Shown here one piece after another: positions 56,813-64,000 of a stretch of 64,000 nucleotides of DNA. Position numbers and translations under genes: made by a program. Position 1 is the stretch's first letter; every line of letters starts with the position of its first letter. The stretch is from Parashewanella tropica. Lineage in GTDB: Bacteria; Pseudomonadota; Gammaproteobacteria; Enterobacterales; Shewanellaceae. The notes beneath the pieces were generated by a model. It did no database searches, was not told the origin of the DNA, and was given only the letters and a program-made list of their open reading frames with translations. Where the stretch lies: contig NZ_CP037951.1 in assembly GCF_004358445.1 (NCBI RefSeq), forward strand, positions 1,971,501-2,035,500. Reading direction: 5' to 3'.

Positions 56813-58198
56813 TTATGCAATAACCAAGAAACCTACAAAAGCTAAAATTGCAGCAATCAGTGCATAAGGGAGTTGTGTTATGGCATGGCTCATTAAATTA
56901 CAACCTGAACCTTGAGCGGCCAATACTGTTGAATCAGAGTAAAAACACGCTTGGCTACCAAAAGCTGAAGCTGACAATAATGCCCCAATTACAAGTGGTA
57001 TATTAGCATCTAACGAGTATGCCAATGGCATTACAATCGGAATAGTTACTGCGAATATTCCCCAACTAGACCCTGTTGCAAAGGCTAATATCGCCATTGA
57101 GACAAAAACAATGGCGGGTAATAATTTGGGTGTCATATAACCCGTTAATGAGTCGATCACAAATTGCGGTAGCAGTAACTGATCACAAACTTCTTTAAAG
57201 ATAAACGCAGCAACAACAGTTCCAATCGCAGGCAGCATACTTTTAAAGCCGTCAAACATTTGATCTAACATCTCTGAAAGAGTCATTAGTTTCTGGAATG
57301 CGTAAAATGGAATCGTGACACATAGTGTGGCTAATAGCCCTTTCCATATATCGATTTCAAAATAGATGGTGAAACCAACCAGCAATAGAATTGGCACTAG
57401 GAAGTTATATAACTTTCCTTTAGGTTGTGCATGCTTGAATTCTTCTTCAATGGCTTTAACTGCGTAATCATCAGAAGTATGAACATCATCGTTTGATCCG
57501 ACTTCAATCGATTTACCTTTCTTGGCCATTAATTCCGCTTTTTTCATTGGGCCAAAAGCAGGAATAACACCCAATATTACTAAAAGTACTACAGCAACAG
57601 AGAGCCAAGCATATAGCATGTATGGTATTGCCGAAGCATACACTGCAATGCCCTGTCCAGCATCAGCAACGCCATTATCGACGAGTAATCCACCAAAATA
57701 GACGGCCCAAGTTGATAAAGGAACGAGAACACAAATTGGTGCTGCAGTGGAGTCAACAACATAAGCAAGCATTTCCCGACTTACTTTAAATTTGTCAGTA
57801 ACTCTTTTCATTGATTCACCAACAGTTAAAGCATTCAAATAGTCGTCGATAAAAATTACAATCCCTAAGATAAAAGCCATAAATAAAGAGCTTTTAGGAC
57901 CTCTTGTAAACTTTAAAGCGGAGTGACCAAAGGCACTTGCACCACCGGTTCTGACCAAAAGACCGATAAGAGCACCAAATGAGCCGCATACTAGAATCAG
58001 CCAGCCTATAGTCTCGTCTTGCATTACTTTTAATGAGATATCAGAAAACGACGTTAAAATGGTTTCAATGTTAGGGTTTAGTATTATCAATCCTGAAATA
58101 GCACCAATAATCAATGCTAATATGGGCATTCTTAACCAAATTGCTAAAACCAAAACTACCAGCGGCGGGATCAAGCTTAAAGCTGATGGCTCAGTCAT
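56813..58198 (-). CDS. NhaC-family Na+/H+ antiporter
   Basis: A 461-residue membrane protein with about eleven to twelve helices. The features of the NhaC/DUF-type antiporter superfamily are visible: GSFGALIGLLVRTGGASAFG, IVIFIDDYLNALTVGESMKR (with acidic pair in the membrane), and TGSSWGIFAVTIPIVMPLAY. It exchanges sodium or another cation for protons, but other substrates such as amino acids are possible in this family. It is a single gene, transcribed leftwards. Confidence 0.88.
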   Translation of the reverse strand: MTEPSALSLIPPLVVLVLAIWLRMPILALIIGAISGLIILNPNIETILTSFSDISLKVMQDETIGWLILVCGSFGALIGLLVRTGGASAFGHSALKFTRGPKSSLFMAFILGIVIFIDDYLNALTVGESMKRVTDKFKVSREMLAYVVDSTAAPICVLVPLSTWAVYFGGLLVDNGVADAGQGIAVYASAIPYMLYAWLSVAVVLLVILGVIPAFGPMKKAELMAKKGKSIEVGSNDDVHTSDDYAVKAIEEEFKHAQPKGKLYNFLVPILLLVGFTIYFEIDIWKGLLATLCVTIPFYAFQKLMTLSEMLDQMFDGFKSMLPAIGTVVAAFIFKEVCDQLLLPQFVIDSLTGYMTPKLLPAIVFVSMAILAFATGSSWGIFAVTIPIVMPLAYSLDANIPLVIGALLSASAFGSQACFYSDSTVLAAQGSGCNLMSHAITQLPYALIAAILAFVGFLVIA

Positions 58199-58316
58199 TA
58201 ATGTAATTCCTCTGTTTTTGTTATTTTATATTTTAAAAAAGCGCAAAATAAATCTGATGCCGAATAGAGTCAATAAAAATTTAAACACCGACGATAATTA
58301 TTCGCCGGTACTTTGT

Positions 58317-60071
58317 TTACAAAAATTCAGTGGGAATATTCAGGGTTACTGAATCAAGTTTTTCTAACTGTTGTAGGTGAAGGTCTACCTTTGGGAATAC
58401 CTGATCGAAATAGAATTGGCAAAAATAACTTTTTTGTGTAAAAAAAGACTCAGAAACAAGATTTGCCTTTTCAAGCATTTCAAGCCAGAAGTAACCATAA
58501 ATACAATAGCCAAAAGCATCTAAGTAGTTAACAGAGCAGGCACTGAGTGCTGAAGGCTGTTTTGATACTCTTGATTTAATACTCTCTGCCACGTCTACTA
58601 ATTTTCCGAATGCCTGAGAAACACTTGAAATAAACGATTCAGGGACATTTTTGAAGTTCATGAGATTAGTTTTCATTTCTGAAACGAACAATCTTAAGGT
58701 ATTTAAATCATCGGCTAATATTTTACGTCCCAGAAAATCATTAGCTTGAATGCCATTAGTGCCTTCGTATATTTGAGCAATTCTAGAGTCCCGCACTAAT
58801 TGCTCGATGCCTGTTTCCCAAACATAACCATGTCCGCCGAAGACTTGTTGCGCCATAACGCAACATTCTAGTCCACGATCACTAAAAAAAGCTTTGGTAA
58901 CAGGAGTTAATAACTGAGCAAACTTTGAAGAATGTTTAGCTTCGCTAGCGTCCAAATATTGTGATCTATCTAAATGTAACCCAGTGAAGATCGCCAAGGC
59001 TCGACCAGCATCAGTTAATGTTTTTATTGTGAGCAAGGTTCTTCTAATATCACCATGTTCGATTATACTGCAAGACGAGCATTTCTCACCAGAGATTAAA
59101 ACGGTACTCCCCTGTTCGCGTTCTTTTGCATATTGGCTTGCTAATTGATAAGCCATTTCGCCGTTGGCTAAACCTTGAATGCCAATAGATAGACGCTCAT
59201 AATTCATCATTGTGAACATGCAAGCTAGGCCTTTATCTTCAGAACCAATTAGATATCCCGTAGACTCTTCGTAGTTCATCACACATGTTGATGAGCCATG
59301 GATACCCATCTTATGTTCTACAGAAATAGCTTTTACGTTATTCTGTTCGTTAACATGCCCCTGCTCATCACTCAAAAACTTAGGAACAACGAATAAAGAT
59401 AGTTTGTCACTACCTTTTATTTTTGCTAAGACCAAATGGATGATGTTGCTCGTTAAATCTTGGTCTCCACCAGTAATAAATATTTTGGTACCCGTGACCT
59501 TGTAAGTATCATCATTTTGTTTAATCGCTTGTGTGCGTATATGTCGTAAATCAGAGCCTGCGCCAGATTCAGTCATCGCCATTACACCTGCCCACTCACC
59601 ACTGTACAATTTGGGGAGGAATTTCTGTTTTATTGTTTCGTTGGCGTGAGCATTAATACAAAGAGCCGCTCCCGCTGTTAATGAGTTATAAAGAGAAAAA
59701 GCATTTGAAGCACTGTAATTCATTTCATCTACACAAACACCTAGCATTTTAGGCATTCCCATCCCTTGATGCTCAGGATTACCACAAAAACCTACCCAGC
59801 CACCTTCTGCAAACTCTTGGTACGCTTCTTTAAATCCATCAGGTGTTTTCACAATTCCATTGTCAAATGCTATGCCTTGTCTATCGCTATTTGCGTTAAT
59901 CGGCTTAATTCGTTCTGATGAGAATTTACTGGCTTCTTCTAGAATAGCGGAAGCCGTTTCTAGATCTAAGTTGTCTTTGATATAAGGAAATGTCTGCCAA
60001 TGATTTTGTGCATTAAACACATGTTTGAGCAGAAAATTCATTTCAGTTAAAGGTGCATGATATGGATACAT
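58317..60071 (-). CDS. Acyl-CoA dehydrogenase with C-terminal extension
   Basis: A 584-residue flavoenzyme, longer than classical ACADs (about 380), with an extra C-terminal domain. Visible motifs are MAMTESGAGSDLRHIRTQA and VTGTKIFITGGDQ (flavin and substrate region), a late QVFGGHGYVWETGIEQLVRD and the catalytic-region IYEGTNGIQANDFLGRK. The extended type (AcdA/DmdC-like) acts on medium or branched acyl-CoAs. It is alone and leftward; the substrate is not known. Confidence 0.92.
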   Translation of the reverse strand: MYPYHAPLTEMNFLLKHVFNAQNHWQTFPYIKDNLDLETASAILEEASKFSSERIKPINANSDRQGIAFDNGIVKTPDGFKEAYQEFAEGGWVGFCGNPEHQGMGMPKMLGVCVDEMNYSASNAFSLYNSLTAGAALCINAHANETIKQKFLPKLYSGEWAGVMAMTESGAGSDLRHIRTQAIKQNDDTYKVTGTKIFITGGDQDLTSNIIHLVLAKIKGSDKLSLFVVPKFLSDEQGHVNEQNNVKAISVEHKMGIHGSSTCVMNYEESTGYLIGSEDKGLACMFTMMNYERLSIGIQGLANGEMAYQLASQYAKEREQGSTVLISGEKCSSCSIIEHGDIRRTLLTIKTLTDAGRALAIFTGLHLDRSQYLDASEAKHSSKFAQLLTPVTKAFFSDRGLECCVMAQQVFGGHGYVWETGIEQLVRDSRIAQIYEGTNGIQANDFLGRKILADDLNTLRLFVSEMKTNLMNFKNVPESFISSVSQAFGKLVDVAESIKSRVSKQPSALSACSVNYLDAFGYCIYGYFWLEMLEKANLVSESFFTQKSYFCQFYFDQVFPKVDLHLQQLEKLDSVTLNIPTEFL

Positions 60072-60210
60072 ATTCTTCTCATTTTTTATTCAAACATATG
60101 TTTTAATTTATGATTTTTATGAATAAAAAACAAGCAGAATTAGATGGGAAAATTTGGCTTAAGCGGATAGGCTTTCAAATTAATGGACATTTGGAATGCC
60201 CATTAAAAGA

Positions 60211-60921
60211 TTACAAATGGAGCATTTCTTTGATAAATGGGATGGTAAGTTTACGCTGGTGTACCATAGATGCTTTGTCCAACTTATCGAGCACATCAAA
60301 TAAGGTTCGAAGATCTCGTTGCAATCTGTTCAACAAAAACTTACCAACATCTTCAGATAATTGTAAACCACGCATTTCAGCACGTCGTTGTAGAGCACTT
60401 AATTTGTCTGTGTCTTCAAGTGGCAATAACTGATAATTTAGTCCCCATTGAAGTCTAGAGGCTAGATCTTGCAGGAGGAAATTCGCTTCTTTTAATGGTT
60501 TACTAGAACTGACAATTAGACATGATTCTTTCGAGTCAGCCACACGATTAAAAAGATCAAATACTGCTTCTTCCCAGATTGGATTTCCTGCAATCGCATC
60601 AATATCATCAATGCAAACTAAATTGACGGCCTCAAGACCTTCAAATAAATCCGGAGAAATACTGGCATGAATGCCAAGAGGAATATAAAAGCTTGTCCTA
60701 TCATTTTCGTTGGCATGAGCACAAGCCGCATGCAATAAATGAGTTCGTCCAGATTTGGCTGGCCCCCATAGATAAATTGCAGCTTCGTTTCTTCCGATTG
60801 CGGTGTCATGTAATTTATGAATTAATTCATCATTACCGACTGTTGGGTAATAACTATTAAAGGTTTCATCATCGGGCAAATATACTGGTAATGAAAGCTG
60901 TAATGGTGAATTAAGATGCAC
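60211..60921 (-). CDS. hda: DnaA regulatory inactivator Hda
   Basis: A 236-residue AAA+ protein. The N-terminal QLSLPVYLPDDETFNSYY is the clamp-binding motif region, followed by the Walker A GPAKSGRTHLLHAACAHA and Walker B LVCIDDIDAI. The last third carries LASRLQWGLNYQLLPLEDTD and the sensor II region. With the DNA-loaded clamp it stimulates DnaA-ATP hydrolysis and so limits replication starts. It is next to a DUF2066 gene as in many gammaproteobacteria. Confidence 0.95.
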   Translation of the reverse strand: MHLNSPLQLSLPVYLPDDETFNSYYPTVGNDELIHKLHDTAIGRNEAAIYLWGPAKSGRTHLLHAACAHANENDRTSFYIPLGIHASISPDLFEGLEAVNLVCIDDIDAIAGNPIWEEAVFDLFNRVADSKESCLIVSSSKPLKEANFLLQDLASRLQWGLNYQLLPLEDTDKLSALQRRAEMRGLQLSEDVGKFLLNRLQRDLRTLFDVLDKLDKASMVHQRKLTIPFIKEMLHL

Positions 60922-60986
60922 TCAGTTTATCCTAGCTCTGAAAGATCAACGACATTGTAACATGGCAGCCAGTAAAATCTATTCAC

Positions 60987-62063
60987 TCAATTCCCCATCC
61001 AAAGGTAAGTCTTAGATTCAGATTCATCACCTAAAAAATCTTGGTTAGATTTTAAACGAATGTTGGGATCCTGTTTGAGTACGCGATCTAAATCTTGAGT
61101 ACTTCCATACAAAGAAAGGCTTAAAACAAGTTTTTCGCCTTGTAATTTATTGACTTTGACTGATTTTATAATCGCTAATTGGCTCAAATAACGTTGGAGT
61201 TCAATGCTTTGTTTAAGGCTGATAACTTGCGTAAATTCGATGGAAACAGCTTGTTGTTGATCAACAACTGAAATTGAATATTCATTTGAATAGTATTCAG
61301 CTAACTGACTTACTAGGTCTTCTACAAATTCTTGTGGGTCTTGATATATAGAGGACTGTTTAATCAAAATTGGACGTCGTACGCCATCCTGAACTGCAGG
61401 ATACAATTGAAGATGATATTGATATCCTGCATCATTTTGCGTGATATTGGCTAAAACTAGGTAATCAACATTGTATTTTTCAGAAACCTTTGGAAAAGCA
61501 TCAATAAAATAACCCTTTATGTCGGATTCAGAAATCATACTTAATTCAGATAAATCAAGAACTGGAAGTATTATTGGCAATGCTTTTTGCTCGGCTATTT
61601 TCTTTAGCTTTATAACAAGTGGTTCTGTACTAGAATCACTCAATATTTGTTGGTTGGCAGTAGAATCAAAAGATAGCCATAGTAAAGAAATTGGACGGTT
61701 ACGCTCCCATATTGGCACTTTGGCATTGCGTAACAGCTCAATGAGTTTTGATTCATCAAAGTTAACCATCAATTTTAATTTATCATCTTCATTCAAATAA
61801 GAATATTGACGCAAATAGCTGGTGGGTTTCACTAATGCAGCTTTAATAGTAGGGTTTGTTAAGGTCTCTTTAGAACCTGTATTTTTAACAATAACTATGG
61901 CTAACGCTTGACGTAATGCATTTCTTCTTTCTGAAAAGCTTTGAGAGGATACTAATATTTGAGTTTGGCTTAATCCTTCGACAGATACCGCATTTGCAGT
62001 TTGTTCGAAACTAATAGAAATGAACGATAAAACTACTAATAGTAAACAGCGCTTATAAGTCAT
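60987..62063 (-). CDS. DUF2066 domain-containing periplasmic protein
   Basis: A 358-residue protein with a signal peptide (LLLVVLSFISISFEQTANA). The DUF2066 pattern is seen in SFSERRNALRQALAIVIVKN and PTSYLRQYSYLNEDDKLKLM, with further segments in the middle. Function unknown. It lies just upstream of hda on the same strand (65-bp gap), a conserved order, so the two may share a transcript. Confidence 0.9.
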   Translation of the reverse strand: MTYKRCLLLVVLSFISISFEQTANAVSVEGLSQTQILVSSQSFSERRNALRQALAIVIVKNTGSKETLTNPTIKAALVKPTSYLRQYSYLNEDDKLKLMVNFDESKLIELLRNAKVPIWERNRPISLLWLSFDSTANQQILSDSSTEPLVIKLKKIAEQKALPIILPVLDLSELSMISESDIKGYFIDAFPKVSEKYNVDYLVLANITQNDAGYQYHLQLYPAVQDGVRRPILIKQSSIYQDPQEFVEDLVSQLAEYYSNEYSISVVDQQQAVSIEFTQVISLKQSIELQRYLSQLAIIKSVKVNKLQGEKLVLSLSLYGSTQDLDRVLKQDPNIRLKSNQDFLGDESESKTYLWMGN

Positions 62064-62180
62064 TGTTAGTATTGAAAGATATTATGTAAAGTGTACGCAA
62101 ATTCTAACATAGTGTTATTGATACACAATCATTCAAGTGTAAAAACATTTTAAGTACAAACGTTATTAAAATATAGCCAT

Positions 62181-62204
62181 AAAAAAAGCCGCAAAGCGGC
62201 TTTT
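62181..62204 (-). terminator. Terminator of grxD
   Basis: Stem AAAAGCCGC, loop of three, GCGGCTTTT, with a T run on the minus strand, located seven bases after the grxD stop. Confidence 0.85.
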
Positions 62205-62210
62205 AATGGG

Positions 62211-62549
62211 TTACTCAGCATCATCTGATTTATATTTATCAGCCGTTTCTTTGATGATTGGTTGAAGTTCACCTTTTTGGAACATATCAACAATAATATC
62301 ACAGCCGCCAATTAACTCGCCTTCAACCCAAAGTTGTGGGAAAGTTGGCCAGTTAGCATATTTAGGTAATTCAGCACGAATATCTGGATGTTGCAAAATA
62401 TCCACGTAAGCGAATTGTTCACCACAGTTAATCATGATTTGTGCAACTTGAGATGAAAAACCGCAACTTGGTAACTTTGGTGATCCCTTCATATATAAGA
62501 TGATTGGATTTTCAGCGATTTGCTGCTTAATTTTGTCAACCGTTTCCAT
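62211..62549 (-). CDS. grxD: Monothiol glutaredoxin Grx4
   Basis: A 112-residue monothiol glutaredoxin with the active-site CGFS at residues 29-32, and the glutathione-binding motif NWPTFPQLWVEGELIGGCDI. These proteins carry [2Fe-2S] clusters and take part in iron-sulfur delivery and iron sensing. Monocistronic, divergent from sodB. Confidence 0.96.
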   Translation of the reverse strand: METVDKIKQQIAENPIILYMKGSPKLPSCGFSSQVAQIMINCGEQFAYVDILQHPDIRAELPKYANWPTFPQLWVEGELIGGCDIIVDMFQKGELQPIIKETADKYKSDDAE

Positions 62550-62680
62550 AGTGTTTCCTATTACAACAACATTGTCTAATAGCTATTGTACTTCAGCAGC
62601 AACCATAACAAAAACCTATTATTTTTGTGGGTTTACAGATGAACTAATTTTTATCCATTAACGTATAAATTTAGCAATCA

Positions 62681-62694
62681 ATGATTCACATCAA
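62681..62694. promoter_or_regulatory. FNR-type box upstream of sodB
   Basis: ATGAT-TCAC-ATCAA has the same form as the ccoN box at 38233 and lies about 65 bp upstream of the sodB start. It could repress or tune sodB in low oxygen. A CRP site is a less likely reading. Not proven. Confidence 0.45.
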
Positions 62695-62758
62695 TGAATT
62701 TATAAGTACAATAAGTATCTGTGAGCATACTTAATTTAAGTCAACGGAGATATAACTA

Positions 62759-63343
62759 ATGGCTTTTGAATTACCAGCACTACCTTATGAAAAGAACGCA
62801 CTTGAACCGCATATCTCTCAAGAAACTATTGAATACCATTATGGTAAGCATCACAACACTTATGTTGTTAAGCTAAATGGTTTAGTTGAAGGTACTGACC
62901 TTGCCAATAAATCACTTGAAGAGATCGTTAAAACTTCAACGGGTGGCATCTTCAATAACGCAGCACAAATTTGGAACCACACGTTCTACTGGCACTGCTT
63001 ATCTCCAAATGGTGGTGGTGAAGCAACTGGTTCAATCGCTGACGCAATCAATGCTTCTTTCGGTTCTTTCGAAGAATTCAAAACTGAGTTCACCAACTCT
63101 GCTATCAATAACTTCGGCAGCTCTTGGACTTGGTTAGTTAAAAACGCTGACGGTAGCCTAGCTATTGTGAACACCAGCAATGCTGCTACTCCACTTACCG
63201 AAGAAGGTGTTACGCCACTTCTAACTGTAGATTTGTGGGAGCACGCTTACTACATTGATTATCGCAATGTACGTCCTGACTACATGAATGGTTTTTGGGC
63301 ATTAGTTAGCTGGGAATTTGTTAATGCAAATTTCGCAGGTTAA
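62759..63343 (+). CDS. sodB: Iron superoxide dismutase
   Basis: A 194-residue Fe/Mn SOD. Metal ligands are His27 (TIEYHYGKHHNTY), the His in NHTFYWHCL, and Asp and His in DLWEHAYYIDYRN. The mark of the iron type is the NHTFYWHCLSPNGGG and the Gln/Ala pattern near the site (FNNAAQIWNH). It removes superoxide. An A-rich GGAGA ribosome site lies before the ATG. A terminator follows at 63366. Confidence 0.96.
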   Translation: MAFELPALPYEKNALEPHISQETIEYHYGKHHNTYVVKLNGLVEGTDLANKSLEEIVKTSTGGIFNNAAQIWNHTFYWHCLSPNGGGEATGSIADAINASFGSFEEFKTEFTNSAINNFGSSWTWLVKNADGSLAIVNTSNAATPLTEEGVTPLLTVDLWEHAYYIDYRNVRPDYMNGFWALVSWEFVNANFAG

Positions 63344-63365
63344 CTAAGCTGAGACGATCTAAAGA

Positions 63366-63386
63366 GGAGCCGATGGCTCCTTTTTT
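63366..63386 (+). terminator. Terminator of sodB
   Basis: Stem GGAGCC, loop GAT, GGCTCC and six T, 22 bases after the sodB stop. Confidence 0.88.
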
Positions 63387-63392
63387 ATTGCA

Positions 63393-63836
63393 TTAAATAA
63401 TTTTTCGTAAATAGACCCTATTATCTGTTTCTAAATAACGAACGAACCCCAGTCTTTCGTAAACAAGGATATTTGGATCATTGAATCGTGCTTTACTCAC
63501 AACCTGTGAACCTTTAGTTAATGGTTCAATCACTAACTGTTGGATTACTGATTCGGCGATAACATCTTCTTCGTCCTCATACCAAAGAACAAATTCTTCA
63601 ATTACAAGCTCATTGTCATTGTTTTTCATTGAAATGTATCCGATATCGACATTTTTATATGAAATAATTTTTGAGTGAGCTTGGTAGAATTTACTTCGTT
63701 TTATTCTTTCAAATTGTGCTTTGTCATCTTGGTAAGGCCATAAGTCATTTAAGTGCTGTTTGAGCTCATTGACATTAAGCAGATTGACGAAGTTCCAATC
63801 CTGAGATTTGGCTTCACGGTACATAAGATCAGGCAT
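63393..63836 (-). CDS. GNAT-like acetyltransferase domain protein
   Basis: A 147-residue protein. The region YKNVDIGYISMKNNDNELVI and VIQQLVIEPLTKGSQVVSKA followed by NILVYERLGFVRYLETDNRV fits the strand-helix pattern and last motif (Y-E-R-L-G-F) of the GNAT fold, although the acetyl-CoA loop (Q/R-x-x-G-x-G/A) is weak. It converges on sodB, ending six bases after the sodB terminator. Substrate unknown. Confidence 0.65.
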   Translation of the reverse strand: MPDLMYREAKSQDWNFVNLLNVNELKQHLNDLWPYQDDKAQFERIKRSKFYQAHSKIISYKNVDIGYISMKNNDNELVIEEFVLWYEDEEDVIAESVIQQLVIEPLTKGSQVVSKARFNDPNILVYERLGFVRYLETDNRVYLRKII

Positions 63837-64000
63837 ATTTAACCTCTAAGCTTTATTAGACTTGCCTGTCAAAGGATTATTGGGTCCGTTAATTTAAAGC
63901 CTAGCAATTGATCTTATGTTGGTTGTGAAGTGTAAGTTAAAGTTACTTCATTCGAGACTGTAAATTTCAAACATGGAATCTAAAAATTTTAAGCTGAAAA

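Noticed and set aside
60110-60433. 107-codon plus-strand frame over the end of hda
   Set aside because: Mostly antisense to hda, and only its first 100 bases are in an intergenic stretch. No protein family is visible.
1-64000. CRISPR arrays, tRNA or rRNA genes, insertion sequences
   Set aside because: No regularly spaced repeats, no cloverleaf or rRNA segments and no transposase genes were found in reading the window.

Overview
The window is one stretch of chromosome from an AT-rich (by eye about 40% G+C) marine-type gammaproteobacterium. The best clue is the run ccoNOQP - fixH - ccoI - ccoS - sulfite-exporter-like gene - fnr - uspE - ttcA, together with paired bacterioferritins plus bfd, a cysD-cysN-SLC13-cysC arrangement, a DUF2987 protein and hda next to a DUF2066 gene. 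This order is known from Alteromonadales/Vibrionales, and Shewanella, Psychrobium or Moritella relatives are plausible. I cannot name the species. There are no rRNA, tRNA or CRISPR loci that I can see.

Layout. 1-5854: stress and iron functions. These are the 5' part of prkA, two bacterioferritin genes whose active sites are complementary (one has the ferroxidase ligands but no haem Met, the other the reverse), bfd with a Fur box, a DUF900-type hydrolase, a small monooxygenase-like protein, and a LexA-controlled umuDC. 6009-12664: an accessory run of small, mostly plus-strand orphan genes (VOC, transglutaminase-like, Bax-inhibitor-1-like, SET, lipase and a lipoprotein), followed on the opposite strand by a 1039-residue protein with four tandem 14-residue acidic repeats. 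16133-17388: two small envelope genes and a gene-poor gap with an orphan terminator.

17389-27861: a complete assimilatory sulfate reduction cluster, cysJ-cysI-cysH-cysG-cysD-cysN-SLC13 transporter-cysC. It takes up sulfate, activates it to PAPS, reduces it to sulfite and then sulfide, and makes the sirohaem for CysI. 27881-35835: a second accessory zone. It holds a 32-residue membrane peptide, an AhpD-fold protein, a 793-residue kinase-fold candidate resembling SidJ-type pseudokinases, acetyltransferases, a DUF3565 protein and a Bor-like lipoprotein, plus two diverged copies of an intergenic repeat. 36294-37586: a lone tyrosine recombinase with a perfect dif-like inverted repeat just upstream of its start codon.

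38454-48546: the microaerobic respiration block. It contains cbb3 oxidase (ccoNOQP), its copper and assembly factors (fixH, ccoI, ccoS, TauE/SafE-like), the oxygen sensor FNR, UspE and the tRNA thiolase TtcA. An FNR-type box precedes ccoN. 48584-50312: a second lone tyrosine recombinase, also with a dif-like core just upstream, and a small protein with a ribbon-helix-helix-like tail. 50424-63836: mostly core genes. These are DUF2987, a Bax-like glucosaminidase, YvcK/CofD-like, an S41 protease lipoprotein, an Aer-like chemoreceptor, NhaC, acyl-CoA dehydrogenase, hda, DUF2066, grxD, sodB and a GNAT-like protein.

The observations I consider most worth checking are the two recombinase-adjacent dif-like sites, the SidJ-like pseudokinase, the split-function bacterioferritin pair, and the hairpin terminator that runs right up to the ttcA start codon.
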